Below, in pieces: positions 8,638 through 17,445 of a DNA stretch of 42,383 nt. The stretch spans positions 1 through 42,383 of the forward strand of contig WJIS01000125.1 of assembly GCA_014730165.1 (NCBI GenBank), read 5' to 3'. The notes under the pieces were generated by a model. The model saw only the letters and a program-made list of their open reading frames with translations. It was not told the origin of the DNA and did not search any database. The translations under genes were made by a program, and so were the position numbers. Each line of letters begins with the position of its first letter. The first letter of the stretch is position 1. This stretch comes from Promethearchaeota archaeon (GTDB taxonomy: Archaea > Asgardarchaeota > Lokiarchaeia > Sigyniarchaeales > SOKP01).

Positions 8638-8874
8638 ATGTTTCAAATAGAAGACTCTCCCACGGGAACCACTAAATGTGCTTGGTGTGAAGGTCTCATT
8701 GAAAAAGATTCTCTCAGACTTAGATTTGCGCCATCTAAGGGATATAATTATTACTGGCATCAAGATTGTGGAATAAAATATTTAGAAGGATTAAAAATAT
8801 TACTTCAAAATGGAGAAAAAGGCCTTATTGGTCGTGAAAAAGCAGAAAAGGCTCGTAGTGATATTAAGTTATAA
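8638..8874 (+). CDS. Small PARP-type zinc finger protein
   Basis: 78 residues preceded by a textbook ribosome binding site (AGGAGG at 8621-8626). One zinc site is visible: KCAWCEGLIEKDSLRLRF ... YYWHQDC, a C-x2-C-x23-H-x2-C arrangement with the Ile/Arg pattern between the ligands typical of PARP-type (nick-sensing) zinc fingers. In eukaryotes these fingers bind DNA breaks in PARP1 and DNA ligase III. Here it stands alone with a short Lys/Arg-rich tail (KGLIGREKAEKARSDIKL). A DNA- or RNA-binding role is an inference. It lies alone between two minus-strand blocks. Confidence 0.7.
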   Translation: MFQIEDSPTGTTKCAWCEGLIEKDSLRLRFAPSKGYNYYWHQDCGIKYLEGLKILLQNGEKGLIGREKAEKARSDIKL

Positions 8875-9093
8875 GTTTTTTTAATTTTCAATTGCTAGTT
8901 TTCGAATAAATAAACACACTTGCTTATTTAGCATCTGAAATCCCTTGGTTATTTCTTTAATATTTTCTTGATAATCGTTTTCTTATTTTTAAAATTCCAC
9001 TGAATCAATTCTAATCAGGTTAAGAATTTCCTCAAACCAGAAATTTCCTATTTTTGAAAAAGAAACTAGAAATTATTATAAAAGATTAGTCTT

Positions 9094-10428
9094 TCAAAGA
9101 TTAAAAAGAGAATTGATATCAAATGATAAATTTCTTGAGAGAAATTCGAGTCCATTCTTAATAGTGAATCCTAGATCTAATTTTTTTGTTGGTTTCAGCA
9201 TTGTTAAAAGCATTGACATTGGTTTTTCAATACTAGACACGAAATATTCAAAATCGGATTTCGGCTCAAAATATATATTTTTTATTTCATCCGGGACAAC
9301 ATACTTAGCATCTCTAAATATAGGATTAGATTTCTTGTTGCCTACCATTAAGTCATGAAATGCCTCGATTCGTGTTCTAATTCCTTCAAAACCAGAACTT
9401 CCATCGAGACTTATATGAATATGGGGCATGTAAAACTTGTCCATGTTTTTCTCAGCTTCTAACATTCCCATGAGGGATATTTCAGGCATGCAAGTAAATG
9501 GGAATATATGGACAAACCCATCAAAACCTTTTTCTTGAGATTCAAGATAACTTCCCATATTCCATACTGCTTCTCCTCCTATATCCATTGGAATATACTC
9601 TTTTGCTTTACGTTCAAGCCGTCTTCTTCGTTTACTAGCGTTAAGTTTATACAAAACCCAATCAAAGACATCATACTGTTTGTGAACCTCAATACCCATT
9701 ACACCTAATTCACCCATCAGATCATAATTAACCCATTTCTCCAACATGACTTGGATTTCCCCAGTATAACAAACTCTTAAAGGTTCCATTTCCTTGTCAA
9801 TAGGAATTTTTCGAAAATGTTCATCTATCGTTCTATCAAAATTAGATAATTTCATCAAATTATTTTCGTTGTCAAGTAAATTCATCAAAGTATGAACTAC
9901 TTTGGTAGTCATAGATTTGTTTATTTCCCGACATCTAACAAGTCCTTCAATATGTGTTATTCTTTCAACAAAATATGCTTTAGCTAAGAATAAAAATGTA
10001 TTTCTTATTATTTTATATTCCGAAAATTTTTCTCCAGTTCGCTTTTCTAATTTAGGAAATACCCCTAACCATTCAAGATTTCGGAAATCATCTTGATGTA
10101 AATAAAACATTCTAACATCCTTGAGTCCGATATTTTTCAAGATTCTTTTCTGGACAACCCCATACATTCCTGCTCGACAAGGTCCGTGGTCAGCAATCAT
10201 CATAAAATCTTTAACATCATAATTATGATAAAGATTTATCATTTCACCAAGAATGAATTTAAATGGAAAGCAAACGAATTCAGGGGAATTTTTAACTCCC
10301 TCACTAACGATATCAGTGTTTACTAAAGGGGGATCCACCAATTCAATACCGGGAAGATCATATAGTAACCCTTTGAAAAAAATATAACTCCAACCCAAAC
10401 GTGAGAATGACACTCTAACATTTACCAT
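9094..10428 (-). CDS. COG3581-type activase-associated protein (dehydratase-like)
   Basis: 444 residues resembling the C-terminal third of the very large bacterial acyl-CoA dehydratase activase-related proteins. Family-like stretches are SFSRLGWSYIFFKGLLYDL, SPEFVCFPFKFILGEM, ADHGPCRAGMYG and HIFPFTCMPEISLM. The conserved cysteines in CFPFK, GPCRAG and FTCMPE could hold an Fe-S cluster as in 2-hydroxyacyl-CoA dehydratases. It is the last gene of a three-gene minus-strand operon; its ATG overlaps the end of the activase gene by 7 bp, indicating coupled translation. Substrate unknown. Confidence 0.82.
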   Translation of the reverse strand: MVNVRVSFSRLGWSYIFFKGLLYDLPGIELVDPPLVNTDIVSEGVKNSPEFVCFPFKFILGEMINLYHNYDVKDFMMIADHGPCRAGMYGVVQKRILKNIGLKDVRMFYLHQDDFRNLEWLGVFPKLEKRTGEKFSEYKIIRNTFLFLAKAYFVERITHIEGLVRCREINKSMTTKVVHTLMNLLDNENNLMKLSNFDRTIDEHFRKIPIDKEMEPLRVCYTGEIQVMLEKWVNYDLMGELGVMGIEVHKQYDVFDWVLYKLNASKRRRRLERKAKEYIPMDIGGEAVWNMGSYLESQEKGFDGFVHIFPFTCMPEISLMGMLEAEKNMDKFYMPHIHISLDGSSGFEGIRTRIEAFHDLMVGNKKSNPIFRDAKYVVPDEIKNIYFEPKSDFEYFVSSIEKPMSMLLTMLKPTKKLDLGFTIKNGLEFLSRNLSFDINSLFNL

Positions 10429-11453
10429 TTACCACACCTACTATTCCATCGTGCGAAGATCGCATCATCCTTTTCTTTTCCATTTACTCTATTTTTATCT
10501 TTTTCTCTAACAAGATATTTAATTGTACATCTGTTAGCGCAATCAGGACAGACAAATGATCCCGGAGCCAAGTTCATTTCACTAATTTTTAGACCATGAA
10601 AAGAAGATACTTGTCCATTTACATATTCTTTTGCCAGAATGGCTGAACCAAATGCTCCCATCACGTAATGGTTTTCATGAATGATGACTTCATGCCCTAA
10701 TTCCTCTTCAAACGCATTTTTTATTCCGGAATTAGCTGCCACTCCTCCTTGGAATACGAAGGGAGGAAACAGTTTTTTACCCTTGCACACATTATTCAAG
10801 TAGTTTCTCACTAGAGCTTTACATAATCCCTTAATAATTGCTTCTTTAGAATATCCTTCTTGTTGTTTACTGATCATATCAGATTCTGCAAAAACTGTGC
10901 ATCGTCCAGCAATTGAAACCTCTTCTTCTGCCCGAAGAGCATATTCCCCAAACTCCTCAATTGGAACCTTAATCCGAACTGCTTGATGGTCTAGAAAAGA
11001 ACCCGTTCCGGCAGCGCAGACACTATTCATGTTAAAATCTGTTACAATTCCATTTTTCATCAATATAACCTTGCTATCTTGTCCCCCGATTTCAAGAATT
11101 GTTCTCACGTCAGGAGTGTAAGTTGAAGCTCCAATTGCATGAGCAATTATTTCGGGTTTTGCTATGTCGGCACCGATAAGAGCTTTTATTAAATACCTAG
11201 CAGAACCTGTTGTCCCAACACCATATATCCTTTTTTCGATGTTATCCGGGAGGACTTCTTCCATGAATCTCAGATTTTCTTGAGTAGATACAATGGGTGA
11301 ACCGTCATTTCTGGTCCAGGTAGCAAACAATAATTCATTATTTTCATTAATTATCGCACATTTCGTGGAAACACTTCCAACATCGATTCCTAAATATAAC
11401 TTACCTTCTATATTATTTGATAGATTATTCTTGATAAATTCTGGTTTATTCAA
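10422..11453 (-). CDS. BcrA/BadF/HgdC-type ATPase activase
   Basis: ASKHA-fold ATPase that in characterised relatives injects an electron into a 2-hydroxyacyl-CoA dehydratase or benzoyl-CoA reductase. Visible: LYLGIDVGSVSTKCAI (phosphate-1), ILEIGGQDSKVI (phosphate-2), VCAAGTGSF and AGRCTVFAESD, whose two cysteines hold the [4Fe-4S] cluster shared across the dimer, and VFQGGVAANSGI (adenosine site). A cysteine-rich tail follows (FVCPDCANRCTI ... SRCGKW), as seen where this domain joins COG3580 in bacterial giant proteins. The TTG start overlaps the upstream gene's TGA by four bases. It probably energises its two operon partners. Confidence 0.93.
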   Translation of the reverse strand: MNKPEFIKNNLSNNIEGKLYLGIDVGSVSTKCAIINENNELLFATWTRNDGSPIVSTQENLRFMEEVLPDNIEKRIYGVGTTGSARYLIKALIGADIAKPEIIAHAIGASTYTPDVRTILEIGGQDSKVILMKNGIVTDFNMNSVCAAGTGSFLDHQAVRIKVPIEEFGEYALRAEEEVSIAGRCTVFAESDMISKQQEGYSKEAIIKGLCKALVRNYLNNVCKGKKLFPPFVFQGGVAANSGIKNAFEEELGHEVIIHENHYVMGAFGSAILAKEYVNGQVSSFHGLKISEMNLAPGSFVCPDCANRCTIKYLVREKDKNRVNGKEKDDAIFARWNSRCGKW

Positions 11454-13861
11454 TAGTATTTTTTCCTCCTAATCATTTCGATAAAAGATTCTACTCTTGT
11501 TTTTATCTGAGATTCTCCAGTGTGTTCATCTAATGTAAGGTCAATAAAAGGCTTATCTTTCATATCAAAATCTTGCATTACCAATTCTTGAATTAATGAA
11601 TCTGGGCCGCATGCAAAAGAAATCAAGAAAATACCCCCATCAATCTCTTCATTATTGATAACATAATCAGATAATTGCATCAATTCATCTTCATTATCCC
11701 AGAAATTACAAAGATTATCATCAATTTCAACTCTTCTTGAGAAGATTTCCTCTGGAGCATTTTCAACTGTAATTACATCCACAAAATTGGATTTGAGAAT
11801 ATCCATTAATCCATGATTAATAATTGGTTCGTAAGTATTGTATGGATGACCAAGAACCATTAATTTAAGTGGATATTTTTCATAATCTTTGTTAAGTTTA
11901 GGTTTAAATCTTTTCGTGAACTTGTAATTTGGATATTTTTCAGAAGGATACATTTTGTAAAGTGCATCAGGAATAAGTATTCCCTCTTGAATTAACTCAT
12001 GGAATTCTTCAAGTTTTTTATATCCATTCTTAAATGCAAGTTCTGATTCCTCTTTAGATTTACCTAGTTTTTTTCCAAAATTAATTGCTGATTTCATCAT
12101 TGAATATTCCCTCGCATTAAAGACCCATTCAATCACGGGAATATTAGAAACTGCTGAGTGTTGAGAAACATCTGGAAGGATCAAGAATTTCGGACAATAA
12201 TAATGATCAGGATTATTACTAATCAGTCTTGGAATAAATATAAAATCTAGATCGGGGTGATTTATCGATAAATAATTTACATGGCCATAATGAATCTTGA
12301 CTGGAATGCATAAATCGGTTGCAGATTGATTAGATCCATTAGTAAGAATTTCTTTGTTTGTTTCTGGACTCACAATGACTTCACAACCAAGACTTGTGAG
12401 CATCCCTTCCCATAATGGAAAATACTTGTAGAAATACAGGGAACGTGGTATACCTATCTTTAGTTTTTTTGTCTTACCAGTTTTTTTTTTATAATTCGTC
12501 TTTTCATACAAGTTTCGAAATAGGTTTTTGGGATCTGTTCGTTCTTTCACTTTATCATATAAATTCTTATTATATACTTTCCAGAACAATTCTTCCTCAT
12601 AATAATTGTGAGTTATCAATGTTTTCATTCCTTTGAGCTCATAAACCTTTTCTTCTAGTGCTTTATAGAAGTTAAATCCCTTTCTTTTTTGCTCGAACCC
12701 GTAGATGGCAAAATCTATGAAAAGTTCATGCTCGATGGGAGCTACCATATCTTGATTGAGCCATGGGTAAAACTTGTACCCTTCTAGTTTGTCTTTTTGC
12801 AAACGATAAGGGACGATCCAAACTGGAAAATAATCAAATAAGTCCAAGTACCAGTTGAAAAACTCTTCCGCATGGATGATTGGTATGAATACATCAACAA
12901 TTACATCCGGTTTTCCCCCTTTCTTAGTTAAGAATGGTAATCGTTCGCTTGTCTTAAGAATATTTGTCGACCCTAATATAAAGGGCCCTACTAACCATCG
13001 GACTAATTTATTCTCAAAAATTCCTCCGGCGATATTCCGTATCGACCAGTGACAATCTGCATCGTATCTGAAAAAATAATCTATGGTGGAAAGGTAGTCT
13101 TGTTTTTTTTCCATTGCACTTTTGTAATAAATATCATAGAAATATTCGCTCTTGTATGGAGCTTCCTCCTCATCAACGAAGCTAGCAACGCAGAGTACGT
13201 TCTTATTTTCAGAGAATAAAAGTCCATCCATCATTTCAATATCCTGCTTTTCGTAGTGTTGCTTGATAGCTTCCATGTATTCGTTAAAAGTTTTATAACG
13301 GATGTAATCTATACGGACGCAATTTTTTGCTGGAACGAGCTTGAATTTCAGGAGTGTGATGATTGCAATCGTTCCGAAACTCCCGTGCAGCATCTCGAAT
13401 ATTTCAGGATTTTTGTTTTCCGAACATAGCATTATCTCCCCCGTTCCTGTCACGATCTCTATTTCTTCACAGGAATCGAAAAAACCTCCATACTTGAAAG
13501 ACATTGATTCAACTGAACATCCTGCAACTGCCCCGCCTATCGTGATTCCCTTGAGCTCAGAAACACATTGTGGTACGAGGTCATATTTTAAGGTTTCTTG
13601 TACAAGCTTAAAAAAAGTAACTCCTGCTTCAGCAACACACATCTTTGTATCCTTGTTTATCTCAATGATTTCTGTTAGTGATCTTACATCTATCGGCTTA
13701 TCACTATATTTCGGGTTATCTGGTTGAGGAGCCATATGGGAAACGCTTGCTTTTTTTAGAGAGAAATATTCTCCTGGCTCCGCATTATCGTACGCATTTC
13801 TAACCAGTTCAGAGATCGCTTCTACTTTTCTTCTATGTATTGCTAGTTTTTCTTTGCTCAT
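11450..13861 (-). CDS. DHCR24-like FAD oxidoreductase fused to COG3580 domain
   Basis: About 803 residues in two parts. Residues ~1-460 are an FAD-linked oxidase (FAD_binding_4/PCMH type): KGITIGGAVAGCSVESMSFK, YGGFFDSCEEIEIVTGTGEI and HGSFGTIAIITLLKFKLVPA closely follow the pattern of delta24-sterol reductase DHCR24 (GG..MGTGIESSSHKYG, CGTLGF...IIPAKKYV). Residues ~470-803 are a COG3580/DUF2229 domain: LKIGIPRSLYFYKYFPLWEG, TDLCIPVKIHYGHV, FIFIPRL, FLISFACGPDSL. This second part normally belongs to dehydratase-activase giants, whose other parts are encoded by the next two genes. The fusion suggests flavin chemistry linked to activase-driven electron transfer. ATG at 13861; an in-frame GTG nine bases upstream is possible. 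Confidence 0.85.
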   Translation of the reverse strand: MSKEKLAIHRRKVEAISELVRNAYDNAEPGEYFSLKKASVSHMAPQPDNPKYSDKPIDVRSLTEIIEINKDTKMCVAEAGVTFFKLVQETLKYDLVPQCVSELKGITIGGAVAGCSVESMSFKYGGFFDSCEEIEIVTGTGEIMLCSENKNPEIFEMLHGSFGTIAIITLLKFKLVPAKNCVRIDYIRYKTFNEYMEAIKQHYEKQDIEMMDGLLFSENKNVLCVASFVDEEEAPYKSEYFYDIYYKSAMEKKQDYLSTIDYFFRYDADCHWSIRNIAGGIFENKLVRWLVGPFILGSTNILKTSERLPFLTKKGGKPDVIVDVFIPIIHAEEFFNWYLDLFDYFPVWIVPYRLQKDKLEGYKFYPWLNQDMVAPIEHELFIDFAIYGFEQKRKGFNFYKALEEKVYELKGMKTLITHNYYEEELFWKVYNKNLYDKVKERTDPKNLFRNLYEKTNYKKKTGKTKKLKIGIPRSLYFYKYFPLWEGMLTSLGCEVIVSPETNKEILTNGSNQSATDLCIPVKIHYGHVNYLSINHPDLDFIFIPRLISNNPDHYYCPKFLILPDVSQHSAVSNIPVIEWVFNAREYSMMKSAINFGKKLGKSKEESELAFKNGYKKLEEFHELIQEGILIPDALYKMYPSEKYPNYKFTKRFKPKLNKDYEKYPLKLMVLGHPYNTYEPIINHGLMDILKSNFVDVITVENAPEEIFSRRVEIDDNLCNFWDNEDELMQLSDYVINNEEIDGGIFLISFACGPDSLIQELVMQDFDMKDKPFIDLTLDEHTGESQIKTRVESFIEMIRRKKYY

Positions 13862-14108
13862 ATGAAACACAAGGTTGGGATTATTACACGGAACGATCCT
13901 TATTAGGATATGTTATGTAGAATCTTTTCCTTATATTAATGTATAATATTAATCTATTAGCTTTCAAAATCTTTCTTTAAACTTAAAAATTTCTAAATAA
14001 GCAAAAAATTAGATATTCTGTGTGCTTTATTCTCTTCAAAATCCTTAGTTTATAAAGAATTACTAAACTTTGATTTTATTCTATTCGAGTTAGAGAGATA
14101 AACCAAAT

Positions 14109-14735
14109 TTATCCAACTCTCCTAAATACATAGTCAGTTGCTGTTTTTTTGTACCCAATTCCACGTTTATGATTATCTAAATATTGTTCAGTAATTTCAA
14201 TATTCTTTTTCGGAATGAAATATTTTTCCAAATCCTTACTAGAATGCGTGAATTTATTATTTCGTTTATGTATTACGGCTATAAACTCATAATTGTCCGA
14301 AATGGATGCCATGCTCGCATCTCCATGACTATTATTTACTATAAGTATTCCATTAATTTTCAAGTAGCGCCTACAAGCTCGGGATATAAATCCCGCATAC
14401 TGAGATATCAATAAATCAACACTCTCCTCTTCAATTGGAAGTGATTGAGTGTAATTTTTATTAATGTATTTGAAATAAGTTTCTTCTGAGTACTCCTTTC
14501 GGTGATTTATATATTCAAAAATCTCATCTGAATCGTAAAAAGCTTCAAGTTTCTTATACATGTCATTATATATAACTTCTTGAAACACAAATGAAGGGGT
14601 AATATGTACATAACTTCCCGGATATAGCACTTTTTTAATAGAGTATTCTTCACTAAGTACCTGAAATAATTCTAATCTTTCATCATGCTTATTTACATGA
14701 TTTTTTTCATAAAGAGAAAGATAATTGCTTTTCAT
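14109..14735 (-). CDS. Methyltransferase-like protein of unknown function
   Basis: About 208 residues. It has a Rossmann-like core: VLYPGSYVHITPSFVFQEVI, EESVDLLISQYAGFISRACR and LKINGILIVNNSHGDASMAS. These segments line up with strands 1, 4 and 5 of class I methyltransferases, but the glycine-rich SAM loop is replaced by YPGSYVH. I recall similar proteins (YPGS...SHGDA pattern) in bacteria and fungi, all uncharacterised. An ATG is at 14735; a TTG 12 bases earlier is less likely. It stands alone between AT-rich spacers. Confidence 0.6.
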   Translation of the reverse strand: MKSNYLSLYEKNHVNKHDERLELFQVLSEEYSIKKVLYPGSYVHITPSFVFQEVIYNDMYKKLEAFYDSDEIFEYINHRKEYSEETYFKYINKNYTQSLPIEEESVDLLISQYAGFISRACRRYLKINGILIVNNSHGDASMASISDNYEFIAVIHKRNNKFTHSSKDLEKYFIPKKNIEITEQYLDNHKRGIGYKKTATDYVFRRVG

Positions 14736-14867
14736 TGTAATAATCAAAAGATAAGCTTGTAGATTTATAAGATTTTATTTTATATATGAAAAATGACATA
14801 TTTTTCGCCTGATTATATTAATCCTTAACTTCTAACAAGAAAATGATGATTTTCTTTCTAAATTGGC

Positions 14868-14990
14868 TTATATCTTTTCAAAAAATCGTTTAGCTGGTTT
14901 TAGAGTTTTTTTCTTGCTTTTAATTACTATATCTGCGTTTAGTGGAATCGATCCATAATTCTTTAGCATGTTTATCAACTTTTTCACCAT
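14868..14990 (-). CDS. Possible 40-residue basic peptide
   Basis: A short frame inside the 326-bp gap between the methyltransferase-like gene and msrB. It begins with ATG and runs MVKKLINMLKNYGSIP, then about 24 more residues rich in Lys ending FFEKI and TAA. The reading is more protein-like and slightly more GC-rich than the surrounding spacer. There is no clear ribosome binding site (only GAG next to the ATG). It may be a real mini-protein, a gene remnant, or chance. Confidence 0.3.
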   Translation of the reverse strand: MVKKLINMLKNYGSIPLNADIVIKSKKKTLKPAKRFFEKI

Positions 14991-15073
14991 CTCAATTATT
15001 TAACAATTGTAGAATTTGAAATGTAAATAAATTATTGATTTGGAAAACTCAGCATTTATTCTAAATAGTCAGA

Positions 15074-15466
15074 TTAATCCTTAAAATCGAGGGAAATACT
15101 ATTAATACAATATCTCAAGCCTGTTGGTTTTGGACCATCATTAAATACATGTCCCAAATGACCTTTACATTTGCTACATAAAACTTCTGTCCTTTTCATT
15201 CTTAAGCTTTTATCTTCCTCGGTTTCTACATTTTCATCATTGATTGGTTTATAAAAGCTCGGCCAGCCCGTTCCAGATTTAAATTTTGTTTCTGAATCGA
15301 ATAATGGATTTCCACATCCAGCGCATACATATGTGCCTTTTTTCTTATTATTCCAGTATTCACCAGAGAACGGTCTTTCCGTACCTTTTTTTCTCAATAC
15401 CTGAAATTGTTCCTCAGAAAGTTCTTCCCGCCATTTTTTTTCGGTTTTTTTAATTTTAGTTTCCAT
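15074..15466 (-). CDS. msrB: Peptide-methionine (R)-S-oxide reductase
   Basis: Repairs oxidised methionine (R-sulfoxide) in proteins. About 130 residues, starting [16 protein letters not shown]; in-frame starts further upstream would add a non-conserved extension. Zinc ligands are CAGCGNPLF and [16 protein letters not shown], with [10 protein letters not shown] between them and the catalytic cysteine in [11 protein letters not shown] close to the C-terminus. It lacks an MsrA partner in the window. The gene lies upstream (in minus-strand terms) of nothing obviously related. Confidence 0.96.
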   Translation of the reverse strand: METKIKKTEKKWREELSEEQFQVLRKKGTERPFSGEYWNNKKKGTYVCAGCGNPLFDSETKFKSGTGWPSFYKPINDENVETEEDKSLRMKRTEVLCSKCKGHLGHVFNDGPKPTGLRYCINSISLDFKD

Positions 15467-15682
15467 ATTATCTTGATATATATTAATCATGAAGATAAAT
15501 CTGAGCATTATGTTCTGTAAAGGAAGTTTTTAACTTGAGAATAGAAATTAAGTTAATATTATGAAAATTTTATAATATATGAGTTCGCAAATGAAAACTA
15601 AGGTTAAAAAAAAATATTTGAGAAAAAGGTAAATTTATAATATTTCAAACTAATTCTTATAAAAAGGTAGAAAAATTAGATT

Positions 15683-16105
15683 CTATTCAATAGTTTTATA
15701 GACATCTTTGGGATCAAATTCTTTTTTTCCTACTAATTTCATCTCTCCTCCATTTTCATATTCATTAAAGAAACACGTACTGAATCCTTTATGACATGGA
15801 GCACCAACTTGTTTTACTTTAAGTAGGATAGAATCATTATCGCAATCAATAATAACGTTCCTAACCTCTTGGATATGACCGCTAGTACCCCCCTTTTTCC
15901 AGAGAGTGTCACGAGATCGTGAATAGTAATGGGCATAACCCGTTTCTAAGGTTTTTCGCACTGCTATCTCATTTGCAAATGCTAACATGAGAATTTCGTT
16001 AGTCTTATAATCTTGAGCAACTACGGGTACAAGCTCTCCCTTAATCTTAGAAAAATCTAAAATATTAATAAAGTTGTCAACATCCTTATCATTATATTTC
16101 TTCAT
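15683..16105 (-). CDS. hisI: Phosphoribosyl-AMP cyclohydrolase
   Basis: Third step of histidine biosynthesis: opens the adenine ring of phosphoribosyl-AMP. 140 residues with ETGYAHYYSRSRDTLWKKGG, SGHIQEVRNVIIDCDNDSIL and KQVGAPCHKGFSTCFF; the cysteines in DCDND, APCH and STCF are the zinc ligands, and the DCDND aspartates bind metal. It lacks the HisE (pyrophosphohydrolase) domain found fused in many bacteria. No other his gene is in the window, so it is separated from its pathway. Divergent from trpS with a 91-bp shared promoter region. Confidence 0.96.
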   Translation of the reverse strand: MKKYNDKDVDNFINILDFSKIKGELVPVVAQDYKTNEILMLAFANEIAVRKTLETGYAHYYSRSRDTLWKKGGTSGHIQEVRNVIIDCDNDSILLKVKQVGAPCHKGFSTCFFNEYENGGEMKLVGKKEFDPKDVYKTIE

Positions 16106-16196
16106 AATTATTAAAATTTTTTACATTCTAAATATTTTTTTCATTTGAGAAGTTTACTATATTATATAATAGTTCAGAATTTTAAAGGAAAATGCT
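16106..16196. promoter_or_regulatory. Divergent hisI/trpS promoter region
   Basis: The 91-bp spacer between two outward-facing genes. A TATA-like stretch (ACTATATTATATAATA, 16156-16171) sits ~30 bp before the trpS ATG, and AAAGGAA at 16184-16190 is its ribosome binding site. The same AT tract read backwards could serve hisI. Confidence 0.45.
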
Positions 16197-17312
16197 ATGA
16201 AAATCGATCCATGGAGTTCAAGTAATATTTTAGAGGAAGATTATCTGCGGTTAATAGAAGAGTTTGGGATTGAAACAATCAAAGATCTAACCAGAGAACG
16301 TTTTAAAGATAATAAGTTCATACGAAGAAAAGTGATATTTGGTCATCGAGATCTGGGAATCATCTATAAAGCTATTGAAGAAGATAAACCATGGGCAGTA
16401 ATGAGCGGAATTAAACCATCGGGTCCATTCCATTTGGGAACAATGACCACTGCCTTAGAGATTGTGGAATTTCAGAAAATGGGAGCAAAAGCATATTATG
16501 GCATTGCTGATATCGAAAGCTGGGAGGATAATGGAATACCATATGATGAAGCAGAGGAATTTGCCGTTGATAATATGGCAGACATTCTAGCGTTAGGATT
16601 AAATCCAGATAAAGCATATATATGGAGACAATCAGAGGAACCGTTGGTAAAAGATGTTTGCTTTAAGGTAAGTAGATTAGTTACACAGAATATGCTTAAT
16701 GCTATCTATGGAGAGAAAACTTTTGGATTATATCTGGCAGCTTTGGTACAAGTTGGCGATATCCTCTTGCCACAAGTAAAGGAAGGCCCCCAACCGACAG
16801 TAATACCGGTTGGGATTGACCAAGATCCACATATCCGGTTAACACGGGATCTTACTAGGCGGTATTACAAAGAAAAAAAGGAAGATGGTCAGATAATCCA
16901 AGAAGATTTTTTCCTTCCAGGTGCTACCTACCACAAGTTATTACCGGGTTTAGATGGTTCTGAAAAAATGTCTAAGCGTTTTCCAAATAGCTATTTCACA
17001 TTCAATGAATCATTGGACTCTATTGAAAAAAAGATTCGAGGAGCGATGACGGGTGGACGAAAAAATAAAGAGATGCAAGAAGAACTTGGAGGAGAGCCTC
17101 AAAAATGTATGATATACAAGATTTTAATGTATTTATTTGAAGAGGATGATGAAAAATTAGCTCAGGATTTCGAGGAGTGTATTAAAGGAGAACTTTTATG
17201 CGGTGAACACAAACGCGAATGTGTTGAGAAGGTATTGTCTTATGTGAAAGAACATAGGAAAAGGAAGGAGAAGTTAATTGATAAAGCTCGAGAAATCCTT
17301 AAAATTGAGTAG
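16197..17312 (+). CDS. trpS: Tryptophan--tRNA ligase
   Basis: Class Ic aminoacyl-tRNA synthetase charging tRNA-Trp. 371 residues in the archaeal/eukaryotic style, beginning with DPWSSS. The HIGH-type motif is GIKPSGPFHLGTM at about residue 70, followed by YYGIADIESWED, PVGIDQDPHIRLTRDL and the KMSKS-type motif GSEKMSKRFPNSYF at about 258. The start is the ATG with AAAGGAA seven bases upstream. Monocistronic; the next gene is on the other strand. Confidence 0.97.
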   Translation: MKIDPWSSSNILEEDYLRLIEEFGIETIKDLTRERFKDNKFIRRKVIFGHRDLGIIYKAIEEDKPWAVMSGIKPSGPFHLGTMTTALEIVEFQKMGAKAYYGIADIESWEDNGIPYDEAEEFAVDNMADILALGLNPDKAYIWRQSEEPLVKDVCFKVSRLVTQNMLNAIYGEKTFGLYLAALVQVGDILLPQVKEGPQPTVIPVGIDQDPHIRLTRDLTRRYYKEKKEDGQIIQEDFFLPGATYHKLLPGLDGSEKMSKRFPNSYFTFNESLDSIEKKIRGAMTGGRKNKEMQEELGGEPQKCMIYKILMYLFEEDDEKLAQDFEECIKGELLCGEHKRECVEKVLSYVKEHRKRKEKLIDKAREILKIE

Positions 17313-17445
17313 ATTCATATCCAAATTTATCATAAAACATGGGGAGATCATAACATTTCTATCCAAATATAACTTTTTTTAAATTTAGATTTTTAGTTAA
17401 ACCAAATATTCTATTCAAGATAAGATTCTAGGTCTTTAGAGTAGG

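Noticed and set aside
8875..9093. Weak stem AATAAATAAA...GCTTATTTA as terminator
   Set aside because: Pairing is short and interrupted; T-rich spacer sequence alone explains it.
13341..13727. Long plus-strand open frame (128 codons) opposite the FAD domain
   Set aside because: Antisense to the well-supported DHCR24-like domain, with no recognisable motif or ribosome binding site.
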